This document shows, piece by piece, positions 7,420 through 15,138 of a DNA stretch of 64,000 nucleotides. Origin of the DNA: JBBATK01 sp044228685 (GTDB lineage: Bacteria; Bacteroidota; Ignavibacteria; Kapaibacteriales; NICIL-2); the NCBI GenBank assembly GCA_044228685.1, contig JBGAUL010000007.1:97869-161868 (forward strand), given 5' to 3'. Within the stretch, counting starts at the first letter, position 1. The number at the start of each line of letters is the position of its first letter. A program made the position numbers and the translations under genes. Below the pieces are notes generated by a model. The model saw nothing but the letters and a program-made list of their open reading frames with translations. It made no database searches and was not told where the DNA came from.

Positions 7420-9819
7420 ATGAAAATTTCAGAGAAGTGGCTTCGCGAATTCGTCGACTTTAAAAGTTCTCCGGCTGAGATCTCCGAAGCATTGAATATG
7501 CTCGGTATCGAAGTGGAAGCTTTCGATGATCAAGCGGGGAAGTACAAAGGATTTGTTACGGCAAAGGTTGTCAGCAAAGAGAAGCATCCCAAAGCAGATA
7601 AACTATCGGTTTGCCAAGTATTTGATGGTAGCGTTGAGCGAACGGTTGTCTGCGGTGCGCCAAATGTGGAAGCAGGACAAACTGTCGTGTTTGCACTGCC
7701 CGGCGCCGTTGTTCCTAACGGAGGATTTACAATCGAGCCGCGCAAGCTTCGCGGTATTGAATCCAATGGGATGATTTGCTCGAGAGCAGAATTGTTGCTT
7801 GATGATGATCATTCAGGTATTTGGGTATTAGGTGAGGATGTTGCGATCGGACAACCAATTGCCGCTGCGCTTGGTTTGGACGATGTGATCTACGAGATCA
7901 GCATCACTCCCAATCGCGCAGATGCATTGTCGCATCTGGGAATTGCTCGCGTTATCGCCGCCTATGAAAATTGTGAGCTGAAAAAACCACAAGCACAGGT
8001 TATTGAAGGAGAGCGCGCTAACGATGTTCGTATTCGTCTCGATCGAGTTGATCTCTGTCCGCGCTATGCTGCTCGCGTGGTTCGTGACGTTCAAGTGCAA
8101 GAGTCGCCGTTGTGGATGAAGCAACGTCTCGAAGCCGTTGGCTTACGTCCGCGAAACGCGATCGTCGACATTACCAATTACGTGCTCATGGAATGCGGTC
8201 ATCCGCTGCATGCGTTCGATTATGACTTCGTGAACAATCAGCAAATCGTCGTTCGTACAGCACAAGCGGGCGAGAGCTTTGTTACGCTCGACGACAAGCA
8301 GCGTACGCTCGACAACGAAACGCTCATGATCTGCGACGAGCAACACTCGCTGGCAATTGCAGGTGTAATGGGAGGACAGCAATCCGCCATTAGCAATGCT
8401 ACAAAGAACGTTCTCATTGAATCGGCGTACTTCAATCCATCCTCAATTCGTCGCAGCGCACGTAAGCAAGCAATCTCATCAGACGCTTCGTATCGTTTCG
8501 AGCGCGGCGTTGATATTGAGAACTGTATTTACGCGGTAAATCGTGCGGCACAACTCATGCATGAGATGGCCGGTGGAGTTGTTGACAAAGGAATTGTCGA
8601 TGAGTATCCGGTCAAGGTTGAGCAACGCGTCATTAGGGTCCGTCCGGCGCGTGTGCGGTCTATACTCGGCTTTGAAATCAGCGACAACCAAATCGCAGAA
8701 CTCTTTCGACGCTTAGACTTTGGATGTAGCATCAATGATGATGCTACTCTCGAGCTTGTCGTGCCAAGCTTCCGCGTGGATATTCACGAAGAGATCGATT
8801 GTATTGAAGAGATCGCTATTCTGTTCAACTACGATAACATCCCCGTCGTTACTGATGCGGTGGTATCCTTTGCGACCTCACAGCAGCCGGTGCATTTGAC
8901 GGAATCGTCACGTCGTCGTGCTTTGCGTGATTTTCTGGCGAGTAACGGTTTCAACGAAATCGTCACACAGAACCAGACCGATCCGCAGTCAGAAGCCGCG
9001 ATTCAAGGCGACGGCGTCGAACTCGCCAATCCACTCGGCGTTGAGCTCTCTGTTATGCGAAGCTCGCTCATCTCATCCATGATGAAAGTGGTGTCCTTCA
9101 ATATCCGTCAAGGCAATACGGATCTGCGTTTCTTTGATATCGCGAAAACATTTCATCGATCACCAAAGGCGGATTCATTCATTGAAGGAATTAGTGAGCA
9201 GGAAGAGATATGCGTGGCGCTCAGCGGCAACGCTGAAGGTACCGAATGGTATGGTCCGGCTCGTCGCGTTGATTTCTACGATGCAAAGGGAATGGTTGTG
9301 GCTTTGCTCAGTCATTGGGGTGTGCAGGCGGATTTACGACCTTCTCAGCGCGCTGAATTTGGTCCTGAGCAAGCCGAAATCTGGTCCGGCGAGCAGTGTC
9401 TCGGAGCTTTCGGCATCATCTGCAAGACCCTACACCAACAATATGATTGTGCTCAGCCGGTGTATGCATTACAGTGCAATCTTGATTTGATTGAGGCTGT
9501 TGTGCGTCCGGAGGCTAAGTACTCAGCGATCAGTCTGTACCCTGGCGTCGAGCGCGACTTAGCTTTCGTGGTGGATAAATCGACGGCATCTTCGGCAATT
9601 GAAGACCTCATTAAAAGACATGGAGGAGCTATTTTGCGCGATGTTCATGTGTTCGATCTCTTCGAACATCCTTCGCTTGGGGAAGGTCGCAAGAGTTTGG
9701 CATATCGACTCAGCTTCTTATCGCACGAGCGCACTCTCACGGACGAGGATGTTGACTCAGTTATTCGAAACATCGTGCAGTCGGCTCAATCCGAATTACA
9801 CGCGTCGCTTCGATCCTAG
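7420..9819 (+). CDS. pheT: Phenylalanine--tRNA ligase beta subunit
   Basis: 799 aa from the ATG at 7420; 21 codons further upstream in frame do not resemble the family, whereas MKISEKWLREFV is its typical start. PheT pairs with PheS in an alpha2-beta2 enzyme that charges tRNA-Phe. Domains in order: an EMAP-II-like tRNA-binding OB domain (about 40-155, with FVTAKV and KADKLSVCQV), a B3/B4 editing domain (about 210-370), B5 (about 400-470), a catalytic-like core, and a C-terminal ferredoxin-fold anticodon-binding domain (about 705-795, with LYPGVERDLAFVVD). pheS is not beside it. No clear Shine-Dalgarno precedes the ATG. The 242 bp between the tRNA and this gene hold nothing else I can name. 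Confidence 0.95.
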   Translation: MKISEKWLREFVDFKSSPAEISEALNMLGIEVEAFDDQAGKYKGFVTAKVVSKEKHPKADKLSVCQVFDGSVERTVVCGAPNVEAGQTVVFALPGAVVPNGGFTIEPRKLRGIESNGMICSRAELLLDDDHSGIWVLGEDVAIGQPIAAALGLDDVIYEISITPNRADALSHLGIARVIAAYENCELKKPQAQVIEGERANDVRIRLDRVDLCPRYAARVVRDVQVQESPLWMKQRLEAVGLRPRNAIVDITNYVLMECGHPLHAFDYDFVNNQQIVVRTAQAGESFVTLDDKQRTLDNETLMICDEQHSLAIAGVMGGQQSAISNATKNVLIESAYFNPSSIRRSARKQAISSDASYRFERGVDIENCIYAVNRAAQLMHEMAGGVVDKGIVDEYPVKVEQRVIRVRPARVRSILGFEISDNQIAELFRRLDFGCSINDDATLELVVPSFRVDIHEEIDCIEEIAILFNYDNIPVVTDAVVSFATSQQPVHLTESSRRRALRDFLASNGFNEIVTQNQTDPQSEAAIQGDGVELANPLGVELSVMRSSLISSMMKVVSFNIRQGNTDLRFFDIAKTFHRSPKADSFIEGISEQEEICVALSGNAEGTEWYGPARRVDFYDAKGMVVALLSHWGVQADLRPSQRAEFGPEQAEIWSGEQCLGAFGIICKTLHQQYDCAQPVYALQCNLDLIEAVVRPEAKYSAISLYPGVERDLAFVVDKSTASSAIEDLIKRHGGAILRDVHVFDLFEHPSLGEGRKSLAYRLSFLSHERTLTDEDVDSVIRNIVQSAQSELHASLRS

Positions 9820-9910
9820 TCAACGCCACTTGAATTGACGAATAGCAGTCTTTCGATTCATTTCAGAGTACACTGTTTACGAACTAGACAATTTCTTCCG
9901 AGGAGTATTT

Positions 9911-10954
9911 GTGGAAACCGACCGTTTATTACATCCGTCCCAGGATATTCAAAAGGCGATAGAGACTTTGTGGATGATGATCCACAAGGCAGGGGATTCT
10001 TTTGCCGCGCGACAACAAGCTGACGCGGATACACTGACGCGAATTTCCTATCTCGAATCGGAGATTGAAACAAAGGATAGTGCCATTCAATCGCAAGCTG
10101 CAACTATTGAAAGTTGGAAGGCAGAGATTGCCACCATCGATGAGTTGCGTGCAAGCATGAAGGCGCTGTATGAGAAACTCAATGACACGCAATCAGCACT
10201 GAGTGATCGCGATGCACGCGTAGCCTCGCTCGAAGATGATCTTCGTCGCGAACGCGAACAAAGCGGCGTTCAAGAGCTCATGCAAAAGGAGCTCGATAAA
10301 GTCAATGAAGATCGTCAAGCCTGGCAGACGCGAGCCCAGAACCTCGAACAAACGCTTCAAGAACGTAGTGTACAGCTTAGCCGATTGCAAGAAGCACTTG
10401 AAGAGAGCGAAGAATTGTATCAAAAACTCAGCGATGAATCTGCACAGTTGCGTGCCGACAATCATCAATTCAGAGAAGAACTGCGATCGTTGACGGAGCA
10501 TTCGCAGCGTCAGCATGACTCGGCAGTTGAGTACAAAGGACAGCTGGATGAGATGATTCAACGCATGTACGAAACAGAAAAGCAGCTCATCCTTGCTGAA
10601 GAACGTCTCAAATCTCTCGATGAATTACGCGCTGTCCCATCCGATACTCCAACCTTGATTGAAGGCATGCTTCGCTCAGAACTAGACGACGCTCGTGAGC
10701 GCATTCGCGAGTTACAGGCTGCATTGCAATTACACGAGAACACACCTGCAGCACCAGCGGCAGAGGCACCGTCACCGGTTTACGGGCACATCGCGGACTC
10801 CCTGCGTCAAAGTGCCAGCGTTCTGGCTAGTGCAACCGACGGAACAGGTAGTGCCAACGGAGGTGTACACTTTGATGCAGAGCAGTGCGCGCTGCTCTTG
10901 CAGCGATTGCAGAATGCCACTGGTATATTACAGCAAGCGCTTGCAACCACCTGA
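9911..10954 (+). CDS. Coiled-coil protein of unknown function
   Basis: 347 aa, starting at GTG with a clear AGGAG five bases upstream. From about residue 35 to 275 the sequence is almost entirely Glu/Gln/Lys/Arg/Leu in heptad-like spacing, so a long coiled coil is expected. A Pro/Ala-rich linker near residues 275-290 leads to a short C-terminal helical part. There is no signal peptide or membrane segment, so it is probably cytoplasmic. It lies 91 bp after pheT and 121 bp before the Spy-like gene. I cannot assign a family; similarity to SMC-like or cell-division coiled coils would reflect composition and would not show homology. Confidence 0.6.
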   Translation: METDRLLHPSQDIQKAIETLWMMIHKAGDSFAARQQADADTLTRISYLESEIETKDSAIQSQAATIESWKAEIATIDELRASMKALYEKLNDTQSALSDRDARVASLEDDLRREREQSGVQELMQKELDKVNEDRQAWQTRAQNLEQTLQERSVQLSRLQEALEESEELYQKLSDESAQLRADNHQFREELRSLTEHSQRQHDSAVEYKGQLDEMIQRMYETEKQLILAEERLKSLDELRAVPSDTPTLIEGMLRSELDDARERIRELQAALQLHENTPAAPAAEAPSPVYGHIADSLRQSASVLASATDGTGSANGGVHFDAEQCALLLQRLQNATGILQQALATT

Positions 10955-11075
10955 GTTGGTGCTCTTCGCTGAGAAAAATTGCTTCGTTAAATCATCAAAA
11001 AAAAGTGTTAAGTGCCTGCGACGAAAGATCTTCACCGACGATTTTTGTGCAGGTTTTATCACCCAAGGTATACGC

Positions 11076-12002
11076 ATGAAAACACGATCAATAGTCCTTA
11101 GCATCCTGCTTCTAGTGACCATTGTACCGATGCTAACAGCTCAAGCCTATCGAATTGAATCCAATGTCAATGGACGTGGTGCAGGACGTCGCCCTAATGT
11201 TCTCAAAGAACTCAAACTCAGTCGAGCTCAGCGTGAAGAGATAGCGTCCATCGCTTCTTCACTCCAAAACGACACCCGCACGCAGCGCCGAAAATTGGAA
11301 GTACTCAAGGAAGATTATGCTCTTGCATGTGTTCAGGACAAGGTTGATGAAAAAGAACTGAAACGCATTCAATCAGATATGCAACTCACTCGCTTGGAAA
11401 TCAACGAGATCGCCATGAAGAAGATGAGTGAGATCAAAAGTCTATTGAGTACGACACAGACCCAAAAGCTAGCGGAGTTACGCAGCGGCGAACGTCAGCG
11501 TCTTGAGACGGCACAACAGAAGAAGAAGGCTGACATTTCACTCGATAACGCGCAACGTGATCGTATCCCGAGCATGCAGTCCTTTACGATGCACTCTTGG
11601 TCCAGTTCAACTGACAACCAAAACACCTTCAATCCTGACGAAGTATTTACCTACCCGGATAGAGATTTGTGGTTAGACAATGCTACCGGATCGGCTTTTA
11701 GTTTTTCATCCAATGAAGGAGATGACGACGGTGCTTTTGGCGGATTCAATCAGTTCTTTGGCGGCAATGGTGGAGGATCTTTCAACTTCCAGATGCCACA
11801 ACTTCAGCCTTTCCTTGAGCGACAACAGCAAGGTGAGCAGGGAGACGGCGACTCCGATACTATGGAGCCGACGCCGCATAGTCTGCCAAAACCCAAAGCA
11901 CCGGGTAATTCGGCAAATCAAGAGAAGCTTCGTCAGCAATTGAACGATCTCAAAGAACAATTGAAAAAGCTCCAAAAGCAGTTTGAAGACGATCAGAAAT
12001 AG
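11076..12002 (+). CDS. Secreted Spy/CpxP-like protein with a Gly/Asn-rich region and C-terminal coiled coil
   Basis: 308 aa from the ATG at 11076, chosen because it begins a signal peptide (MKTRS, hydrophobic core, TAQA near residue 24); an upstream in-frame extension has no such character. Residues 45-150 form charged helices with LKLSRAQREEI and repeated Gln/Lys/Glu heptads, resembling the LTxxQ-type periplasmic proteins Spy and CpxP, which buffer misfolded envelope proteins. Residues 195-250 are Phe/Gly/Asn-rich (FGGFNQFFGGNGGGSF) and probably disordered. The last 35 residues are a Lys/Gln coiled coil. A strong terminator follows at 12033-12061. The family call rests on pattern, not on a search. 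Confidence 0.5.
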   Translation: MKTRSIVLSILLLVTIVPMLTAQAYRIESNVNGRGAGRRPNVLKELKLSRAQREEIASIASSLQNDTRTQRRKLEVLKEDYALACVQDKVDEKELKRIQSDMQLTRLEINEIAMKKMSEIKSLLSTTQTQKLAELRSGERQRLETAQQKKKADISLDNAQRDRIPSMQSFTMHSWSSSTDNQNTFNPDEVFTYPDRDLWLDNATGSAFSFSSNEGDDDGAFGGFNQFFGGNGGGSFNFQMPQLQPFLERQQQGEQGDGDSDTMEPTPHSLPKPKAPGNSANQEKLRQQLNDLKEQLKKLQKQFEDDQK

Positions 12003-12032
12003 GTTAAAACACACAAATCAGCGTTTTCTCGC

Positions 12033-12061
12033 AGAGCGGGCATAGGACCCGCTCTTTTTTT
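12033..12061 (+). terminator. Rho-independent terminator after the Spy-like gene
   Basis: AGAGCGGG (12033-12040) pairs with CCCGCTCT (12048-12055) and is followed by six T. It lies 31 bp after the stop at 12002. Confidence 0.88.
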
Positions 12062-12092
12062 ACGTATTACTACCTGTGCATCAACTGAAGAG

Positions 12093-12767
12093 ATGCACCT
12101 ATATTGCGACTGTTCATCATCATATACTAGAACTTTGATCGACATATTCCTGCACTTAGACCAGCATCTAAAAACCATGTTCGATAGCATTGGGATTTGG
12201 ATGTATGTCTTGCTGTTCTTGGTCGTGTTTTGTGAGACCGGACTTGTGGTTACTCCCTTCCTTCCCGGTGATTCATTGCTCTTCGCAGTGGGTTCCATCT
12301 GCGGATTGGGTAGCTTGAATATTTGGATAATTATCCCGCTACTCATGCTTGCCGCCAATTTGGGCGACTTACTTAACTACTACGTTGGCAACACCTTAGG
12401 AGAACGCATTGTCAATAGTCCTCGACAGCGATTCTTCAATCGAAAAGCACTTGATCGAACGCACGCCTTCTATGAAAAGCATGGTGGCCGTACAATCGTG
12501 TTTGCTCGATTTGTGCCACTGGTGCGCACATTTGCTCCTTTCGTAGCGGGGCTTGGTAAGATGAGTTTTCGTCGATTCATTTCTTATAGTATCGGAGGCG
12601 GTGCCGCATGGGTTATCTCCTTCGTTTGTTTGGGCTTTTACTTTGGAAATCAAGAGGTTGTGCGCAAGAACTTCATGCTTGTAATCCTCGCGATTCTCGT
12701 TATTTCTATAATGCCTGCGGTGATTGAATTCATACGTCATAGGCGGTCAGTAACAACAAATTCGTAG
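12093..12767 (+). CDS. DedA family membrane protein
   Basis: Up to 224 aa. DedA/SNARE-associated (VTT domain) proteins are inner-membrane proteins linked to lipid flipping and proton-motive-force maintenance. Seen: the family hallmark LIDIFLHLDQHL near the N-terminus, FCETGLVVTPFLPGDSLLF, the amphipathic re-entrant region, and FARFVPLVRTFAPFVAGLGKM, with hydrophobic segments before and after. The ATG at 12093 gives about 15 residues that look unlike the family; a TTG at 12135, just before LIDIFLHLD, is a possible true start. No good Shine-Dalgarno decides between them. The next gene begins 4 bp after the stop. Confidence 0.9.
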   Translation: MHLYCDCSSSYTRTLIDIFLHLDQHLKTMFDSIGIWMYVLLFLVVFCETGLVVTPFLPGDSLLFAVGSICGLGSLNIWIIIPLLMLAANLGDLLNYYVGNTLGERIVNSPRQRFFNRKALDRTHAFYEKHGGRTIVFARFVPLVRTFAPFVAGLGKMSFRRFISYSIGGGAAWVISFVCLGFYFGNQEVVRKNFMLVILAILVISIMPAVIEFIRHRRSVTTNS

Positions 12768-12771
12768 TCGT

Positions 12772-13194
12772 ATGAGAGTTTTCGACGTTCAATCAGCCAC
12801 GAACACACTTCCTTTAGTGCGTTCGATTGTGAAAGACATTCTGTCGACCGGTCAGGAGCTTCGTCGCTTGGTATTTAACTACGGTCAGATCAGCGACTCC
12901 TTGCCAGAATACAGTTCCATGAATCATCAGTTGCACCAGTATATCCTTGAACTTGAAGAACTTGGATGTATTTATCGCGACTACGATTTCAGCGTTGGAT
13001 TGGTCGATTTCCCGGCATTGATCAACGCCAATGAGGTGTTTTTGTGCTGGCGCAGCGATGAGGATTTCATCGAATATTATCACGGTGTGCGAGAAGGATA
13101 TTCGCAGCGTAAGAGCATTCCGGAGGAACTTCGGTATCACGCTGAAACAGCGAACGAAGAGTATAGCATGAGCCAAGAAAACCAGCAATCCTAA
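12772..13194 (+). CDS. DUF2203 family protein
   Basis: 140 aa. Matches the DUF2203 pattern: an N-terminal FDVQSATNTLPLVRSIV, a helical middle region, then ELGCIYRDYDFSVGLVDFPA and VFLCWRSDEDFIEYYH at the C-terminal half. No biochemical function is known to me for this family. It lacks signal or membrane segments, so it is cytoplasmic. It begins 4 bp after dedA and is probably co-transcribed with it; the 71 bp to the sigma factor gene may hold a separate promoter. Confidence 0.78.
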   Translation: MRVFDVQSATNTLPLVRSIVKDILSTGQELRRLVFNYGQISDSLPEYSSMNHQLHQYILELEELGCIYRDYDFSVGLVDFPALINANEVFLCWRSDEDFIEYYHGVREGYSQRKSIPEELRYHAETANEEYSMSQENQQS

Positions 13195-13265
13195 TAGGAT
13201 CCTCCTTAAACCTTCCATTCATAGCTTCAGTCTATTCAATTGTCCGATATTCGGAGCAAGAAGCA

Positions 13266-13862
13266 ATGGAACCTCTATTGGCACTCCCGGCAGACGATAA
13301 CGCATTGATTGAAGATTTTGTGAAGGGTGACCGTGAGTCAGCTGCAACGAGATTTGTGCGTCAACATCAACGCTTTGTGTACTCTCTGGCACTTCGTCAG
13401 CTTCACAATTCGTACGATGATGCGGACGATGCTGCGCAGGAGGTGTTTATAAGGGCTTTGCGAGGACTGGAGACCTTTAAAGGCGACAGTAGCATCCAAA
13501 CCTGGCTTTATCGCATAACTGTCAACGTCTGTCATACCATGCGTTCAAAACGCAAGCACCTCAGTCTCGATGGCAATGATTTCGACGAAGCTCAGGAAAT
13601 CGTAAGCACGGATCCGAATCCGGAAGGACAGTTACTCGACAAAGACTTCTCGCAGCGATTTCAGGAAGTGCTCCGACAGTTGCCGGAGAAGCAGCGCGAG
13701 ACATTCTGTCTTCGCTACTTCGATGAACTCAGCTACGAAGAAATTTCGGAGCTTTTAGGCACCAGTATTGGGGGTCTTAAAGCCAACTATTTTCAGGCAG
13801 TGCGAAAGCTTGCCCACTTAATGAAAGATCAGAATCCGAACAGGAGGATGGACGATGAATAA
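13266..13862 (+). CDS. ECF-type RNA polymerase sigma factor
   Basis: 198 aa. Sigma region 2 spans about residues 25-95 (FVRQHQRFVYSLALRQL, then DDAAQEVFIRALRGLETFKG and TWLYRITVNVCHTMRSKRK). Sigma region 4 spans about 135-190 (LPEKQRETFCLRYFDELSYEEISELLG, with a helix-turn-helix in the last part). No region 1.1 or 3 is present, as in the ECF class. The stop overlaps the next ATG by 8 bp, and the following two genes encode a single-span membrane protein and a periplasmic helical protein. This is the usual layout of an envelope-responsive sigma with its anti-sigma and sensor. Region 4 is normal length with no C-terminal extension. Confidence 0.93.
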   Translation: MEPLLALPADDNALIEDFVKGDRESAATRFVRQHQRFVYSLALRQLHNSYDDADDAAQEVFIRALRGLETFKGDSSIQTWLYRITVNVCHTMRSKRKHLSLDGNDFDEAQEIVSTDPNPEGQLLDKDFSQRFQEVLRQLPEKQRETFCLRYFDELSYEEISELLGTSIGGLKANYFQAVRKLAHLMKDQNPNRRMDDE

Positions 13863-14529
13863 GAAAGTACTTACTCGAGAAGATGTTGAGTCGATGCTGG
13901 CAGACTACGCTTTCGGTCAATTGACGCCGGAAGAGTCTCGTATGCTAGAATCCTCAATCGTCAACTACCCTGACCTGCAGAAGGATCTGCAAGAGTTTCA
14001 GGGATTTCACACAACCATGCGTTCTCAAAAGCCCATGGATCACATTGACTACAGAACGAGAAACCTCTCTGTCCGGGTTAATGATGCCATGCGTAAACCG
14101 AACTCTCATCCGTGGACGTTTTGGTTTGCACGCTTCGCACCGGCCCTTGGTTTAGGTGTGGTCGTGTTCTTATACTTTGGAACAACGCTCTTTCGTCCTG
14201 ATTCTTCCCTTAGTTTTGACGAAGAAATGGCTCGACTTTTTGCAGCCGATAGTACAAGTGAGATTTTTCATCCGGCAGCAAGTTCTGACAATGCATTTGG
14301 TCCGACGCCTTTAGTCCACGACGAAGCTGCAACGGCAGCCGAAATGGTAAAAGACTCTGAGCAGCTTGACCGCTTGCTTGCAGAAAGTGTCGTGACAGCA
14401 TCATCGCAAGCTCAGAGCTCCGATGGTGTCAGTGACGAGGTATCAAACGAAGCTCTCGATCTTCTGAATAGTGTTGAGATTCAAGAGACAGAGCAAATGA
14501 TTTTGGAGATTGAAAATGGGGCAGGTTAA
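13855..14529 (+). CDS. Putative single-span anti-sigma factor
   Basis: 224 aa. The first 50 residues form a helical cytoplasmic segment (LADYAFGQLTPEESRMLESSIVNYPDLQKDL) of the kind seen in anti-sigma domains that hold ECF factors. One hydrophobic span lies at about residues 82-108 (FWFARFAPALGLGVVVFLYFG), followed by an acidic, Ser/Ala-rich periplasmic part of about 115 residues. No ZAS zinc motif (HxxxCxxC) is present, so it is not of the RsrA/ChrR type. Assignment rests on the overlap with the sigma gene, the topology and the N-terminal pattern. It overlaps the downstream Spy-like gene by 14 bp. Regulated proteolysis by the RseP encoded at 18960-20330 is a possibility, not shown by the sequence. 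Confidence 0.65.
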   Translation: MNKKVLTREDVESMLADYAFGQLTPEESRMLESSIVNYPDLQKDLQEFQGFHTTMRSQKPMDHIDYRTRNLSVRVNDAMRKPNSHPWTFWFARFAPALGLGVVVFLYFGTTLFRPDSSLSFDEEMARLFAADSTSEIFHPAASSDNAFGPTPLVHDEAATAAEMVKDSEQLDRLLAESVVTASSQAQSSDGVSDEVSNEALDLLNSVEIQETEQMILEIENGAG

Positions 14530-15034
14530 GACAAGAATTGGAACGCTAATACTGACTGCCGTGTGCACTTTGTTTCTTGCACAGTCAGTCTACTCTCAAA
14601 ATGATCAGCGACCGAATCCGGATGCAGTTCGCTCCAGAATCTTGGAGCTGAAGAAAAAGCGGCTCATTGACATGCTGAAGCTCAGCTCAGATCAAGAACA
14701 GAAATTCCTCAGTATTTACGATGAAGCTCAAAAGCGCATCGACGAAGCAAAGAAGGCAATGGATGGGAAGATCGAGCAGTTGCAGCAAGCACTACGCAAG
14801 GGAAATGATAGCGAGATCACAACCTTGACCGACGAACTGATCCGTTCCTATGAGAACCTAACAGCTATGCAGAAGGAAAGAGTGAAGCAACTCAAACCCA
14901 TGCTCACTCACGAACAATACGCCAAGCTTCTCATGTTTGAATTGCGCTTTCCGGAAGTTCTTCAGAAGCTGATGATGCGCCGAGGAATGAACAACAATCC
15001 GGAAAAAGATGCACCGGCTCCTTCGACGAAATAG
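14516..15034 (+). CDS. Periplasmic Spy/CpxP-like helical protein in a sigma/anti-sigma operon
   Basis: 172 aa from the ATG at 14516, which has GGAG seven bases upstream; a TTG two codons earlier is less likely. Residues 1-28 are a signal peptide ending near VYSQ. The mature protein is nearly all helix and highly charged. It has LKLSSDQEQKFLSIYDEAQKR, similar to the LTxxQ helices of Spy, CpxP and the metal sensor CnrX, and a second copy of the pattern near LKPMLTHEQYAKL. In CnrYXH-type systems a protein of this fold senses the periplasm and works with the anti-sigma; that role here is inferred from the overlapping gene order sigma, anti-sigma, Spy-like. Confidence 0.62.
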   Translation: MGQVKTRIGTLILTAVCTLFLAQSVYSQNDQRPNPDAVRSRILELKKKRLIDMLKLSSDQEQKFLSIYDEAQKRIDEAKKAMDGKIEQLQQALRKGNDSEITTLTDELIRSYENLTAMQKERVKQLKPMLTHEQYAKLLMFELRFPEVLQKLMMRRGMNNNPEKDAPAPSTK

Positions 15035-15083
15035 AGATTAGTAGAAACGTATTCGCTCTTGTTTAGCTGCTGTAGTAAATGAA

Positions 15084-15120
15084 AACGCCCGATGTCTATC
15101 TAACACCGGGCGTTCTTTTT
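15084..15120 (+). terminator. Rho-independent terminator between sigma operon and glmS
   Basis: AACGCCCG (15084-15091) pairs with CGGGCGTT (15107-15114), with further inner pairing, and then C followed by five T. It sits 50 bp after the plus-strand stop and 19 bp from the convergent glmS stop. On the minus strand the stem is followed by a short T-run as well, so it may work in both directions. Confidence 0.85.
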
Positions 15121-15138
15121 CTGTGATGGGGTTGCTTC

